Of a DNA stretch of 64,000 nucleotides, positions 46,963 through 56,039 are shown piece by piece. How positions within the stretch are numbered: the first letter of the stretch is position 1; each line of letters opens with the position of its first letter. The notes under the pieces are model-generated. The model searched no databases, was not told where the DNA came from, and saw only the letters and a program-made list of their open reading frames with translations. Made by a program: the position numbers and the translations under genes. The stretch spans positions 310,001 to 374,000 of the forward strand of contig NZ_LWTX01000001.1 of NCBI RefSeq assembly GCF_002094305.1. The letters are read 5' to 3'. This DNA is from Prescottella equi. GTDB taxonomy: Bacteria; Actinomycetota; Actinomycetes; Mycobacteriales; Mycobacteriaceae.

Positions 46963-47868
46963 ATGCAGACCACACACCTCGCCCTGACGTTCACCCCGTA
47001 CGACCGTCTCCTCGATTGGCTGAAAGTCACCGGACTGCCGATTGCGCTGACGGTCCTCGGTGCCGTGATCCTCGCTCGCTTCGTGAACTGGGCGGGCGGT
47101 CGGATCACGCAGCGCATCGACGACAACTACCAGCAGGGCGATGCGCTGGTGCGGTCCGAGGCGACCAAGCACCGGCACTCCGTGGCACAGGTCATCACCT
47201 GGGTGGTCATCACGATCATCTACGTGATCACCGCCATGAAGGTGCTCAATCTGCTGGGGCTGCCGATCGGCAGCCTCGTCGCACCCGCCACCGTGCTGGG
47301 CGCCGCGCTCGGCTTCGGCGCGCAGCGTGTGGTGCAGGACATCCTCGCCGGGTTCTTCATCATCACCGAGAGGCAGTACGGCTTCGGTGACACCGTCCAG
47401 ATCGCGATCACCGGTTCGGGCACCGACGCCGAGGGTGTGATCGAGGACGTGACACTACGGGTGACCCGCATGCGGAACGCGGACGGCGAGGTCATCACGG
47501 TTCCGAACGGACAGATCGTCAAGGCCGTGAACCTGTCGAAGGACTGGGCACGGGCAGTCGTGGACGTCCCCATCCCGGCCAGCGCCGACATCAACAGGGT
47601 CAACGACATCCTGCACCGCGTCGGTGTGGACGCGTACGAGGACAAGAGTCTGCGGCCACTGCTGCTCGACACACCGTCCGTGATGGGTGTCGAGAGCCTC
47701 GCGGTCGACCAGGTCAGTGTCCGGATGGTGGCCCGCACCCTGCCGGGCAAGCAGTTCCAGGTGGGTCGGGCGCTGCGCGTTCGGGTCGTCACGGCCCTGC
47801 GCCGGGCGGGAATCACCGTCGCGGCGGAACTCGAAGCCGATCCCGTGGGCGGAGGTGACGACGAATGA
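46963..47868 (+). CDS. MscS-family mechanosensitive channel
   Basis: A 301-residue small-conductance mechanosensitive channel with three helices (about 26-44, 72-92, 95-128). The pore helix A-P-A-T-V-L-G-A-A-L-G-F-G-A-Q is followed by V-V-Q-D-I-L-A-G-F-F-I-I-x-E-x-Q-Y and the cytoplasmic beta-domain (V-I-T-V-P-N-G). It opens on hypo-osmotic shock. It starts five bases after the prfB stop and overlaps the next gene by four, so it is in the same operon. Confidence 0.9.
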   Translation: MQTTHLALTFTPYDRLLDWLKVTGLPIALTVLGAVILARFVNWAGGRITQRIDDNYQQGDALVRSEATKHRHSVAQVITWVVITIIYVITAMKVLNLLGLPIGSLVAPATVLGAALGFGAQRVVQDILAGFFIITERQYGFGDTVQIAITGSGTDAEGVIEDVTLRVTRMRNADGEVITVPNGQIVKAVNLSKDWARAVVDVPIPASADINRVNDILHRVGVDAYEDKSLRPLLLDTPSVMGVESLAVDQVSVRMVARTLPGKQFQVGRALRVRVVTALRRAGITVAAELEADPVGGGDDE

Positions 47869-48353
47869 GCCCCCAGGAGAAGATGTCGCTGCTGTGGAAG
47901 CGGATCCCGCGTCGCGTGTTCGGCGGCCGGATGCGCACCACCACCGTCGTGCTGTGTCTGTTGTGGCTGGGTCTGGCGATGCTCAACGCCGATCTCAACC
48001 CCCCGGCCGACACCGCGACGTCCAACCCGGCGCCCGCCGTGAGCGACGGGGCTCCCGCCGCGCCGGCTCCCCAGCGGGAGACCGAACGGGCATCGACCTC
48101 ACCCGAGACGTCCACCCGAACCTCGGAGACGGAGGACCCGGCGACGTCGTCGTCCACCTCGTCGGAGACGAGTCGGAGTGGGCAACAGTCCGGCACCCCG
48201 ACCACGACACCGAACCAGGGCCGCAACACGCCCTCGTCGGAGTCGGCGACGAAGTCGACCACCACGCAGCCCCAGGTCCCGCAGCAGTCGCAGGAACCGG
48301 AGTCGGGAACATCCGACGAGGTGACGACCACCGCCCCGACACCGCAGGGCTGA
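47865..48353 (+). CDS. Rv3103c-like Ser/Thr/Pro-rich membrane-anchored protein
   Basis: A 162-residue protein with a basic N-terminus, one membrane helix (about 25-41) and a long low-complexity tail of Ser, Thr, Pro, Glu and Gln with no domain visible. It has the position and composition of Rv3103c between mscS and ftsE. Function unknown; an envelope spacer role is only a guess. ATGA overlap with mscS. Confidence 0.75.
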   Translation: MSPQEKMSLLWKRIPRRVFGGRMRTTTVVLCLLWLGLAMLNADLNPPADTATSNPAPAVSDGAPAAPAPQRETERASTSPETSTRTSETEDPATSSSTSSETSRSGQQSGTPTTTPNQGRNTPSSESATKSTTTQPQVPQQSQEPESGTSDEVTTTAPTPQG

Positions 48354-48407
48354 GCGCGGTCGTCGATCGCCGCGCGTCGCTACCCAAGGTCACCGTTCGA
48401 TAACGGC

Positions 48408-48413
48408 TAGACT
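48408..48413 (+). promoter_or_regulatory. -10 element of a leaderless ftsE promoter
   Basis: TAGACT lies eight bases before the ftsE GTG, which has no SD. Confidence 0.55.
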
Positions 48414-48421
48414 GGCTTCCC

Positions 48422-49111
48422 GTGATCAGCGTCAAGGATGTCTCCAAGTTCTACAAGGCCTCCACCAGGCCCGCCCTGGACAAGGTGAACGTCGAGATCG
48501 ACAAGGGCGAGTTCGTGTTCCTGATCGGGCCGTCGGGATCCGGCAAGAGCACGTTCATGCAGCTGTTGCTCAAGGAGGAGACGCCCACCTCCGGCGACAT
48601 CTACGTCGCGGACTTCCACGTCAACAAGCTGTCGGGCCGCAAGGTGCCGAAGCTGCGGCAGAGCGTCGGTTACGTGTTCCAGGACTTCCGCCTGCTGCCG
48701 AGCAAGACGGTGTCGCAGAACGTCGCGTTCGCGCTCGAGGTGATCGGCAAGTCGCGTTCGACCATCGAGCGGACGGTCCCCGAGGTGCTCGACCTGGTGG
48801 GGCTGTCCGGCAAGGCCGACCGCCTACCCAACGAGCTGTCCGGAGGTGAGCAGCAGCGCGTCGCGATCGCCCGGGCGTTCGTGAACCGTCCGCTGGTGCT
48901 GCTCGCCGACGAGCCCACCGGCAACCTGGACCCGGACACCAGCGCCGACATCATGCTGCTGCTCGAGCGGATCAACCGCACCGGCACGACGGTGCTGATG
49001 GCCACGCACGACCACCACATCGTGGACTCCATGCGCCGACGCGTCGTCGAGCTCGACCTGGGCCGCGTGGTCCGAGACGAAGCGCGGGGCGTGTACGCAG
49101 TCGGCCGCTAG
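48422..49111 (+). CDS. ftsE: Cell-division ATP-binding protein FtsE
   Basis: A 229-residue ABC ATPase that powers FtsX to activate peptidoglycan hydrolases at the septum. Walker [10 protein letters not shown] (about 37-45), signature L-S-G-G-E-Q-Q-R, Walker B L-L-A-D-E-P-T-G and the H-loop histidine in M-A-T-H-D-H are intact, as is the V-F-Q-D-F-R-L-L Q-loop. The GTG looks leaderless, so ftsEX may have its own promoter within the larger cluster. Confidence 0.96.
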   Translation: MISVKDVSKFYKASTRPALDKVNVEIDKGEFVFLIGPSGSGKSTFMQLLLKEETPTSGDIYVADFHVNKLSGRKVPKLRQSVGYVFQDFRLLPSKTVSQNVAFALEVIGKSRSTIERTVPEVLDLVGLSGKADRLPNELSGGEQQRVAIARAFVNRPLVLLADEPTGNLDPDTSADIMLLLERINRTGTTVLMATHDHHIVDSMRRRVVELDLGRVVRDEARGVYAVGR

Positions 49112-49171
49112 GGCCAGACGGCACACCCCAGCCGAACCGTTCGACCAGACGACGTAAGGACTCCCTCCCCG

Positions 49172-50077
49172 ATGCGTGCCAGCTTCATCTTCAGCGAGGT
49201 CTTCACCGGCCTGCGCCGCAACATCTCGATGACCGTCGCGATGATTCTCACGACCGCGATCTCGTTGGGCCTGTTCGGCGGCGGCCTGCTCGTCGTGCAG
49301 ATGGCCGACAAGACGCAGCAGATCTTCCTCGACCGAGTCGAGGTGCAGCTGTTCCTGACCGAGGACATCTCGGCGTCGGACCCGGATTGCGCGCAGGACC
49401 TGTGCCGCGGGATCCGCAACGACCTCGAGAACACCGCCGGCGTGGTCGCCGTGCAGTACCTCAACCAGGACGACGCCGTCGCCGACGCCACCGACCGCGT
49501 GTTCAAGGACAACCCGGAACTGGCGTCGCTGGTCAGCGCCGAGAGCTTCCCGGCCTCGTTCAAGGTCAAGATGAGCGATCCGGACCAGTTCGCGTCGATC
49601 AACGCCGAGTTCGCGGTGCGGCCCGGCATCGACAGCATCCTCAACCAACGCGAACTCGTCGACCGGCTGTTCAGCGTCCTCGGGGGCATCCGCAACGCGG
49701 CGTTCGCGATCGCCATCGTCCAGGCGATCGCCGCGATCTTCCTGATCGCCAACATGGTTCAGGTGGCCGCGCTCACCCGCCGCACCGAGGTCGGCATCAT
49801 GCGCCTGGTCGGCGCCACCCGCTGGTACACCCAGTTGCCGTTCCTGCTCGAGGCTGTCGTCGCCTCGCTCATCGGTGCGGGGCTGGCGATCGTGGGCCTG
49901 TTCACCGCCAAGAATCTGTTCATCGACGACGTCCTCGGCGAGATCTACGACGCGAACATCGTGGCGCGGATCTCCAACAGCGACGTGCTGCTGGTCTCGC
50001 CGTTCATCGTGATCGTCGGAGCCGGCATGGCGGCGATCACCGCATACATCGCGCTCCGCCTGTACGTCCGGGACTGA
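49172..50077 (+). CDS. ftsX: Cell-division protein FtsX
   Basis: A 301-residue FtsX with four helices (about 20-45, 170-195, 225-248, 272-295) and one extracytoplasmic domain between helices one and two that contains a cysteine pair near residues 73 and 78 (D-P-D-C-A-Q-D-L-C), as in mycobacterial FtsX. This domain contacts the hydrolase partner (RipC in mycobacteria). The V-G-A-T-R-W-Y segment is the family's coupling region. 60 bp after ftsE. Confidence 0.94.
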   Translation: MRASFIFSEVFTGLRRNISMTVAMILTTAISLGLFGGGLLVVQMADKTQQIFLDRVEVQLFLTEDISASDPDCAQDLCRGIRNDLENTAGVVAVQYLNQDDAVADATDRVFKDNPELASLVSAESFPASFKVKMSDPDQFASINAEFAVRPGIDSILNQRELVDRLFSVLGGIRNAAFAIAIVQAIAAIFLIANMVQVAALTRRTEVGIMRLVGATRWYTQLPFLLEAVVASLIGAGLAIVGLFTAKNLFIDDVLGEIYDANIVARISNSDVLLVSPFIVIVGAGMAAITAYIALRLYVRD

Positions 50078-50125
50078 CGCGATAGGTAATCGGCTTGCCG
50101 GGCCTCCTATGCTGGAGTCGTACCC

Positions 50126-50182
50126 ATGACAGGTCAGAGCACAACTGACAGCGGATCGACGACAGTGAGGGCCCGCACGTGA
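50126..50182 (+). CDS. 18-codon upstream ORF coupled to smpB
   Basis: ATG at 50126 opens an 18-codon frame ([10 protein letters not shown]..., Ser/Thr-rich) whose TGA overlaps the smpB GTG in a GTGA arrangement. A TATGCT -10-like box (50108-50113) ends 12 bases before the ATG. The smpB start itself has only a weak SD-like AGTGAGG, so ribosomes finishing this ORF may start smpB. Confidence 0.4.
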   Translation: MTGQSTTDSGSTTVRART

Positions 50183-50652
50183 AAGAGAAGGGCCGCAAGG
50201 TCATCGCGACCAACCGCAAGGCGCGACACAACTACACCATCATCGACACCTACGAGGCCGGTGTGGCGCTCGTCGGAACCGAGGTCAAGAGCCTGCGGGA
50301 GGGCAAGGCGTCCCTCGTGGACGCGTTCGCGACCGTCGACGACGGCGAGGTGTGGCTGCGGGGGCTGCACATCCCCGAGTACGCGCGGGGCACCTGGACC
50401 AACCACGCGCCGCGCCGTACCCGCAAGCTGTTGCTGCACAAGCGCGAGATCGAGCACCTCGTCGGCAAGACCCGTGAGGGCAACCAGACGCTGGTGCCGC
50501 TGTCGATGTACTTCTCGGACGGCAAGGTCAAGGTCGAGCTCGCCCTCGCGAAGGGCAAGCAGGACTACGACAAGCGTCAGGATCTGGCCCGACGCACCGC
50601 CGAGCGCGAGGTCACGCGAGAGCTCGGGCGCCGCGTCAAGGGCATGCGCTGA
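50179..50652 (+). CDS. smpB: SsrA-binding protein SmpB
   Basis: A 157-residue SmpB, the tmRNA partner that mimics the anticodon arm and brings tmRNA to stalled ribosomes. Seen are the N-terminal [21 protein letters not shown], the H-I-P-E-Y-A-R-G segment and the basic C-terminal tail (K-G-K-Q-D-Y-D-K-R). The GTG overlaps an 18-codon upstream ORF. ssrA lies 3.7 kb further on. Confidence 0.95.
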   Translation: MKEKGRKVIATNRKARHNYTIIDTYEAGVALVGTEVKSLREGKASLVDAFATVDDGEVWLRGLHIPEYARGTWTNHAPRRTRKLLLHKREIEHLVGKTREGNQTLVPLSMYFSDGKVKVELALAKGKQDYDKRQDLARRTAEREVTRELGRRVKGMR

Positions 50653-50683
50653 CGGTCTGTCCGGTCGAACGTTCGGGGTGGTA

Positions 50684-50724
50684 GCGGTGGCCGCCGCGTG
50701 AGGGGTGAACGCGGCGGCCACCGC
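50684..50724. terminator. Perfect 16-bp palindrome between smpB and the dipeptidase-like gene
   Basis: GCGGTGGCCGCCGCGT (50684-50699) and its exact complement (50709-50724) enclose nine bases, between convergent genes. Probable bidirectional terminator. Confidence 0.65.
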
Positions 50725-50729
50725 AGCTT

Positions 50730-52796
50730 CTAGCGGGCGACACGCTCCCACATCTGCAGGTACGCCTCGGCGCCGCGGGACATGTCGTCGATGAACTGGG
50801 CGCCGTCCTGACCGGCGAACACACGCATGTCCTCGATCCAGTCGGGAATCATCCCGTACTGCGCCAGCCCGTCGGTGTTGAAGTCGAACGTGCGGGTCCC
50901 CGCGCGCTGCTGCTCCATGACCGTGCCGCCGTCGAACGTCGTGAACGGGTACTCGACGAACCGCGCACCGTCCTCGTGCGGCGCCGGCTGCGCTCCGAAT
51001 CCGTTGGTGTCCGCGCCGAATCCGTAGCCGAAGTAGTACCGCTCGTCGCGGTCCTGTCGGGCCGAGCGCCACTCCTCGACGAAGTTCTCCGACGGTCCCG
51101 CGTACGACGCCACGAATCCGCCGAGCTCGTAGATGCGCGGGTAGTTCGACGGGTCGGTCCAACCATGGCTCGACACGACCCCCGAGTACTGCGCCTCCTC
51201 GAGAATCCTCAGGGCGGCGTCGGCGGTCTTGACGCCCATGTGGTCGATGTCGACGATCATTCCGCGCTGCATCATCGCGCGGATCGCGTACTCACCCAGC
51301 GGGGTCAGGCCACGCGCGTTGCACGCGTCTCCCTCGGGGTAGAGGGGCAGGGTCACGCCCGGCGGCAGTGACTTCGTCAGCTCCGCGGTGCCCTGGTCGA
51401 CATTGCCGATCGGGTTGTCCTTCGCGACCCCGGTGCACGGCTCGGTCTTCCAGAATTCGCCGGTGCCGAGGAAGTTGCCGGCGTTGACCGCGAGGCCGGT
51501 CACGCCCTGATCGAATCGGACGCCACCGAAGGCGTTGTCGAACTTGTGCGTCAGGATCACCTGCCGCACGCCCATCGCGTACAGCTCGTCGAGCCCGGCG
51601 TCGATGTCCTGTTCGGTGCACAGCGGGACACCGTTTCGCAGGCCGCAGCCGAACGGCTCCGAGATCTCCATACCCAGCGTGACGGCGAGCTTGCCCGACG
51701 CCGCGACCGCACGGGCATCGGCGGGGGAGCTGACGATGCGGAACCAGCCGCGACCGGGGCCCCCGTACTGCGCATCCACGTAGTCCTGGATCTCGTGGGC
51801 CTGCCGGGCTTCGATCCGGACCGTCTCCATCTCGTCGCACGGATTGCTGCGCAGTGGATACAGCTCGCACAGCACACGATTCGACACCAGCAGATTCGTC
51901 ATGATCCGCTGCCCGCCACGCCACGCGCGCTCGACCCAGCGGTAGTACATCTGTTCGTGCGTCATCGAGTCGTGCGACGGGACGTCCGCGAAGCTCGGCC
52001 ACATCGTGGTGTCGTGCGATTCGAACGGGCTGCCGTGCGAGAGGACGTTCTCGAGCAACGCGGGCAGGCCGTCGGGCTTGTGGTCCTCGCAGTCCTGCAG
52101 CGCGACGGTGACGCCGAGCGGCGAGTAGGGCTCGCCGCAGCGGATCTCGCCGCCGATGAACTCGTTGGCGTTCATGTGCACGTGTGCGTCGATGAACCCG
52201 CGCACCTCACCTGCAGACGTGGTGAGGGGCACTCCGCGGGCGCCGATCTCCACCTCCGGGAAGTCTGCGCAGCCGTCCGCAGGTTCGAGCCGGAAGCGTC
52301 CCGCCTCGGGATCCTCGCCGGGTGCGGTGACCGTGAGCCGGCCGTCGGCTCGGTCGACGCCCAACTGCTGCCCGTTCGTGGTCGATGTCGCGGTGTAGGC
52401 GCCGTCGGTGAACGTCAGTGTCCAGTCGGTGGCGGGGGTGGCCTGCGGTGAGGCGAACGCCCGACCCGACTCGCCCGCGATCAGGGCGGTGTCGTCACCG
52501 AAGAACAGGAATCGGCCCAGTTGCGCGGCCTGCATCCGGAACTTGGCGGCGCCGGCGGCGTCGGCGAGGCGGTATCCGTCGCCGTCGCGCGCGACGAACC
52601 CCGGATTCGTCTCCGACGCGAGGGTGTAGCAGTTGCCGGCGAGTCCGTAGACGGGGTCGGTGGGCGGCCCTGGATCGGTGGGATCGGGCGACAGCGGAAC
52701 CGACACGGCGATCGCCGCCCCGGCGAGCGCCAGCGCCAGCGAGGCGCCGAGCGCAGGGAGCAGTCGGCGGCGAACGAAAGTGGAGCGGACGGACAT
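50730..52796 (-). CDS. Secreted membrane-dipeptidase/amidohydrolase-like metalloenzyme
   Basis: A 688-residue exported protein. The signal peptide is about 1-36 (R-R-R then an Ala/Leu core). An N-terminal beta-rich region of about 180 residues follows. The TIM-barrel amidohydrolase-like domain begins at G-F-I-D-A-H-V-H-M-N, whose H-x-H is the metal motif, with D-I-D-H-M-G and V-V-S-S-H-G later, as in peptidase M19-type enzymes. Eight cysteines in the body suggest disulfides. Substrate unknown. AGGGGACC precedes the ATG at 52796. Confidence 0.72.
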   Translation of the reverse strand: MSVRSTFVRRRLLPALGASLALALAGAAIAVSVPLSPDPTDPGPPTDPVYGLAGNCYTLASETNPGFVARDGDGYRLADAAGAAKFRMQAAQLGRFLFFGDDTALIAGESGRAFASPQATPATDWTLTFTDGAYTATSTTNGQQLGVDRADGRLTVTAPGEDPEAGRFRLEPADGCADFPEVEIGARGVPLTTSAGEVRGFIDAHVHMNANEFIGGEIRCGEPYSPLGVTVALQDCEDHKPDGLPALLENVLSHGSPFESHDTTMWPSFADVPSHDSMTHEQMYYRWVERAWRGGQRIMTNLLVSNRVLCELYPLRSNPCDEMETVRIEARQAHEIQDYVDAQYGGPGRGWFRIVSSPADARAVAASGKLAVTLGMEISEPFGCGLRNGVPLCTEQDIDAGLDELYAMGVRQVILTHKFDNAFGGVRFDQGVTGLAVNAGNFLGTGEFWKTEPCTGVAKDNPIGNVDQGTAELTKSLPPGVTLPLYPEGDACNARGLTPLGEYAIRAMMQRGMIVDIDHMGVKTADAALRILEEAQYSGVVSSHGWTDPSNYPRIYELGGFVASYAGPSENFVEEWRSARQDRDERYYFGYGFGADTNGFGAQPAPHEDGARFVEYPFTTFDGGTVMEQQRAGTRTFDFNTDGLAQYGMIPDWIEDMRVFAGQDGAQFIDDMSRGAEAYLQMWERVAR

Positions 52797-52929
52797 TCGG
52801 TGGTCCCCTAACAAGCGCACTCGTCTTCAGACGGGGAGGTTAGGTGAAGCTGAACGGCCGTCCAGGAGGATTCGCGGACAAATCCCGAGGAATGGACATA
52901 TACGATTTGTTCGCCGACGTAAACGCTGT

Positions 52930-54135
52930 TCAGCAGTCCGTGGGTGCGGGCACTCCTGCGAACCGATCCTTGAGATACAGGAACGCTTCGGGCAGTCCCA
53001 CGATCGCATTGGTCATGTGTTCGGCGATGGGGTAGCCGCGGAACACGAGCGTCGCCCCGGCCTTGCAGTAGCGGTCGGCGGTTGCTGCCACCGAGCCGAA
53101 CGGCGTCAGGCCGTCCGTCGAGCCCTGCCACATGAACACAGGCGCAGTCGGGATACCGGGGTAGTCGACGAGGCTGTTCTCGCGCATCACGGCCCGGGTC
53201 CGCTCGTCCTGCAGCAGGCTCGTGGACTTCGCGACCTCGCTCACGCTGTGCAGGAGCCCCTTCGCGATGATGATCGTGCGGCACTCGTCCTTGAGCTCCT
53301 CGCGCAACCCCAGTCCTGCCGGTGTCAGCTGGTCGCCGATCGGCAGGCGGTCCGGATACTCCCGTTCGAGGCCCACGGCGGCGGCGAAGCCGAGTCCGAA
53401 CCCGGGGTGCCGGTCCGCGAGGCCGAGCCCGACGGCCATCTCCTCGATGTTCGCGGGTACGCCGCCCTGGGCGACGCCCGCGAGCTTCACGTCCGGGGCG
53501 TACGTCGGGTTGAGCGCCGCCGCCCATGCGGTGGCCATACCGCCGCCCGAGTACCCGGCCAGCGCGACAGGACTGTTCGACAATCGCAGCTCCGGCAGGC
53601 GCTTGAGCGCGCGGACGCCGTCCAGCGTGATCATGCCGCCGAGCTTGGCGGCCCCGTAGGCGCTGTCGGGACCGAGGTGGTCGGGGATCGCGACCGCCCA
53701 CCCCTGCGCGAGGGCGAGCGGCAACCCGAAGACGTCCTTGATCTCGCCGGTGAACAGCGCGGCCGACGGCGCGCACTTCAGGCCGAGCGAGTTGACGATC
53801 GCCTGGTACGACAGCACGGGCATGTCCGTGGGCGAATTGATCGGCTTGATCACCGTGGTGACGGCGGGGATGGGATCGCCCGACGAGTTGGTGGAGCGGT
53901 ACTTGATCTGCCACACCTCGTTGCCCGGGACGAGCCACGTGTCTGCGCGGCGTACCTCGAGAACGTCGCCGGGTGCCTTGGTCGCGATGTCGGCCGGCGC
54001 CGCGTAGAACGGGTCGGTGTACGGCCTCGGATAGGCCGGGGCGGCCCCGGCCGCCGGTGCCGTGAGTGTGCCCGCGGTCACGGCGGCGAGAGCGAGTACG
54101 GCAGCGCCCACGAGTCGGCGCGCGAACGACGTCAT
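52930..54135 (-). CDS. Secreted lipase of the LIP family
   Basis: A 401-residue secretory lipase-family protein (PF03583 type). A signal peptide (about 1-31, ending APAAGAAPA) leads into an alpha/beta hydrolase with nucleophile G-Y-S-G-G-G, acid in W-Q-G-S-T-D-G-L and base in A-E-H-M-T-N. Three cysteines in the mature chain could form one disulfide. A GGGGGG tract precedes the ATG. 133 bp separate it from the dipeptidase-like gene downstream on the same strand; 54136-54348 holds only upstream sequence for it and for ssrA. Confidence 0.85.
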   Translation of the reverse strand: MTSFARRLVGAAVLALAAVTAGTLTAPAAGAAPAYPRPYTDPFYAAPADIATKAPGDVLEVRRADTWLVPGNEVWQIKYRSTNSSGDPIPAVTTVIKPINSPTDMPVLSYQAIVNSLGLKCAPSAALFTGEIKDVFGLPLALAQGWAVAIPDHLGPDSAYGAAKLGGMITLDGVRALKRLPELRLSNSPVALAGYSGGGMATAWAAALNPTYAPDVKLAGVAQGGVPANIEEMAVGLGLADRHPGFGLGFAAAVGLEREYPDRLPIGDQLTPAGLGLREELKDECRTIIIAKGLLHSVSEVAKSTSLLQDERTRAVMRENSLVDYPGIPTAPVFMWQGSTDGLTPFGSVAATADRYCKAGATLVFRGYPIAEHMTNAIVGLPEAFLYLKDRFAGVPAPTDC

Positions 54136-54348
54136 CCCAGTTCCCCCCAGAGAGTGTCGAGTGACGAATGTCACCGAAAGTCCATCTCGGGGCCAGACAC
54201 TAATGGAATGAAGTGGTGCCGAAGGGCGAAACGCATGGATGTGACGCGAGAGCCGCGACGGTCCCGGAAGCCTCGGCGGAAAATCGGGATGATTCCCGAC
54301 CGTCCGCGGGTTAGAGTAAGTAGCCCCATGAAAGACGTGGGGACGTAC

Positions 54349-54720
54349 GGGGCTGAACGGTTTCGACTGCGTACGTTGAGTTAGGGGAAGCGTGTCGGTG
54401 CAGGCAAGAGACCACCGTAAGCGTCGCTGCAAACCAATAAGCGCCGATTCCAATCAGCGCGACTACGCCCTCGCTGCCTAAGTAGCGACTGCGTGTCTGT
54501 CAGTCCGGGTTCGCCCTCGGCCCGGGTACTGGCATCAGCTAGAGGGCTTTACCGTTCCACTCGGTCGCGGAGTGGCACGGGACATCCAACAGCGACTGGG
54601 ATCGTCATCTCGGCTTGTTCGCGGGACCGGGAGATCCAAGTAGAGGCATAGCGAACTGCACACGGAGAAGCCCTGGCAAAGCGGCGGAGGACCCGGGTTC
54701 GATTCCCGGCAGCTCCACCA
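54349..54720 (+). ncRNA. ssrA: tmRNA (transfer-messenger RNA)
   Basis: A 372-base tmRNA. The 5' GGGGCTG pairs with the 3' CAGCTCC before ACCA; GGGTTCGATTCCC forms the T arm. The tag ORF starts at GCC 54443 and reads ADSNQRDYALAA then TAA (54479-54481), differing by one residue from the mycobacterial ADSHQRDYALAA as remembered. With SmpB it rescues stalled ribosomes and marks products for proteolysis. Its 3' end is the probable attachment site of the phage that follows. Confidence 0.97.
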
Positions 54721-54760
54721 AAAGGCCCCCACCAGCAGAGATGCAGGTGGGGGCCTTTTT
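54720..54760 (+). terminator. Intrinsic terminator of ssrA
   Basis: AAAAGGCCCCCACC (54720-54733) pairs perfectly with GGTGGGGGCCTTTT (54746-54759), ending in five T. It lies on the phage side of the ssrA 3' end, so it is either regenerated by integration or supplied by the element. Confidence 0.9.
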
Positions 54761-54796
54761 CGTGTCCCGGTACCGGAATCGCCGCTTACCGCTTAC

Positions 54797-56035
54797 TCAC
54801 CGCTTTGCCACCGCAGCATCCAACGCGGCCGCCGCAGCCGAATGCGTGCGCCCGCGGCCGAGGTAGACGTCCTGCGTCATAGACACCTGCGCGTGCCCGA
54901 GATGGTCCGCTGCCTGCCGGGCCGTCAGCCCCTCGTCGTCAAGGATCGTCGCCACCGTCTTGCGGAACGTGTGCGTGGTGACCCACTCCAGATCGAGCGC
55001 CGCCCGCACCTGCCGCCACTGCCGCTGCACCGTGTCCGGGTCCCTGAGCGTCCCCACCTTCGACGGGAACACCATCGGCCCCGTGCGGTCCACGAGACGC
55101 TTCTCGAGCATCTCCACCGCGAACCCCGGCAACGGCAACTGCCGCAGCCCGGACTCAGTCTTGGTGGAGTCCTCCCGCACCAGCCCGTCACCCTTGACGC
55201 GGATCACCTTGCCGGCGATCGCGACGGTCCGCTTCTTGAGGTCGACATCCTCCCACCGGATGCCAAGCACCTCGCCGATCCGGGCGCCGGTCGCCGCGAA
55301 CATCACAATCAGATCCGCGAGGTCGGCGGCCTGGCAGAACTGCGCCACCGACGGCACCTGACCCGCCTTCGACGTCGTCTTCACCCCGCGCTTGATCTGC
55401 GCCTCCGACAGCACCACGGGGCACGGCGCCTCCGACCCGCGGACGTCGGCCAGCAGTTGCACCAGCAGTTCGCGGTCCATCGACTTCGCCCGCTTCTTGC
55501 GGCCGGCCCCGAGGTCGGTCACCTCCCGCACCGGGTTCGCCTGCACGGCGCCGTAGCGAACGGCGATGCGGAACATGCCCGACAGGATCGTCTTCGCCTT
55601 CTTGCCGGTGCCAGCACCCTGCCGCGTCGCGATCTCCCGCACGAACGTGTCGAGACGCTGCGTGGTCGCTTCCCGGACGCGCAGGTTCCCGAGGCCGTCG
55701 AGGATCTTCGCGGCCATCCGGTCGTAGTCCTGCAGCGTCGACTGCGATCGGTTCTTCTCCTCGAGCTGCGCCCGATACGCCATCCACAACTCGCTCACGC
55801 GACTGTCGGCACTCAGGTCGCCCGTCGTTGATCGCCCCTTCAGTGCGTCCACGAGAGCGCGCTCCGCGGCCGCCCCGGTCTTGTCACGGTCGACCGTGGG
55901 TGGCGTGTACCGAACCACCTGCCGCGTGACGCCATCCGCGTCGCGGAAGCGACAGGCGGCACGCCACCGCCCGTCGGGCAGCTTTGTGCGACTGATGCGG
56001 CCATGCGCGCCGACGGGCAGGGATGGGCGGGGCAT
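54797..56035 (-). CDS. Tyrosine integrase
   Basis: A 412-residue tyrosine recombinase that integrates the phage at the tmRNA gene. It has an N-terminal arm-binding region (about 1-70), a SAM-like core-binding domain (about 78-165) and a catalytic domain with R252 (A-T-G-A-R-I-G-E), K292, H355-x-x-R358 (T-H-T-F-R-K-T), H381 (L-G-H-A) and nucleophile Y391. All catalytic residues are intact, so it should be active. It reads towards ssrA and lies five bases after the lipoprotein gene, possibly on the same transcript. Confidence 0.94.
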   Translation of the reverse strand: MPRPSLPVGAHGRISRTKLPDGRWRAACRFRDADGVTRQVVRYTPPTVDRDKTGAAAERALVDALKGRSTTGDLSADSRVSELWMAYRAQLEEKNRSQSTLQDYDRMAAKILDGLGNLRVREATTQRLDTFVREIATRQGAGTGKKAKTILSGMFRIAVRYGAVQANPVREVTDLGAGRKKRAKSMDRELLVQLLADVRGSEAPCPVVLSEAQIKRGVKTTSKAGQVPSVAQFCQAADLADLIVMFAATGARIGEVLGIRWEDVDLKKRTVAIAGKVIRVKGDGLVREDSTKTESGLRQLPLPGFAVEMLEKRLVDRTGPMVFPSKVGTLRDPDTVQRQWRQVRAALDLEWVTTHTFRKTVATILDDEGLTARQAADHLGHAQVSMTQDVYLGRGRTHSAAAAALDAAVAKR

Positions 56036-56039
56036 CCAG

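Noticed and set aside
52844-53035. A 63-codon plus-strand frame between the two secreted hydrolase genes
   Set aside because: No SD at its start, it runs antisense into the lipase gene, and it has no recognisable domain.
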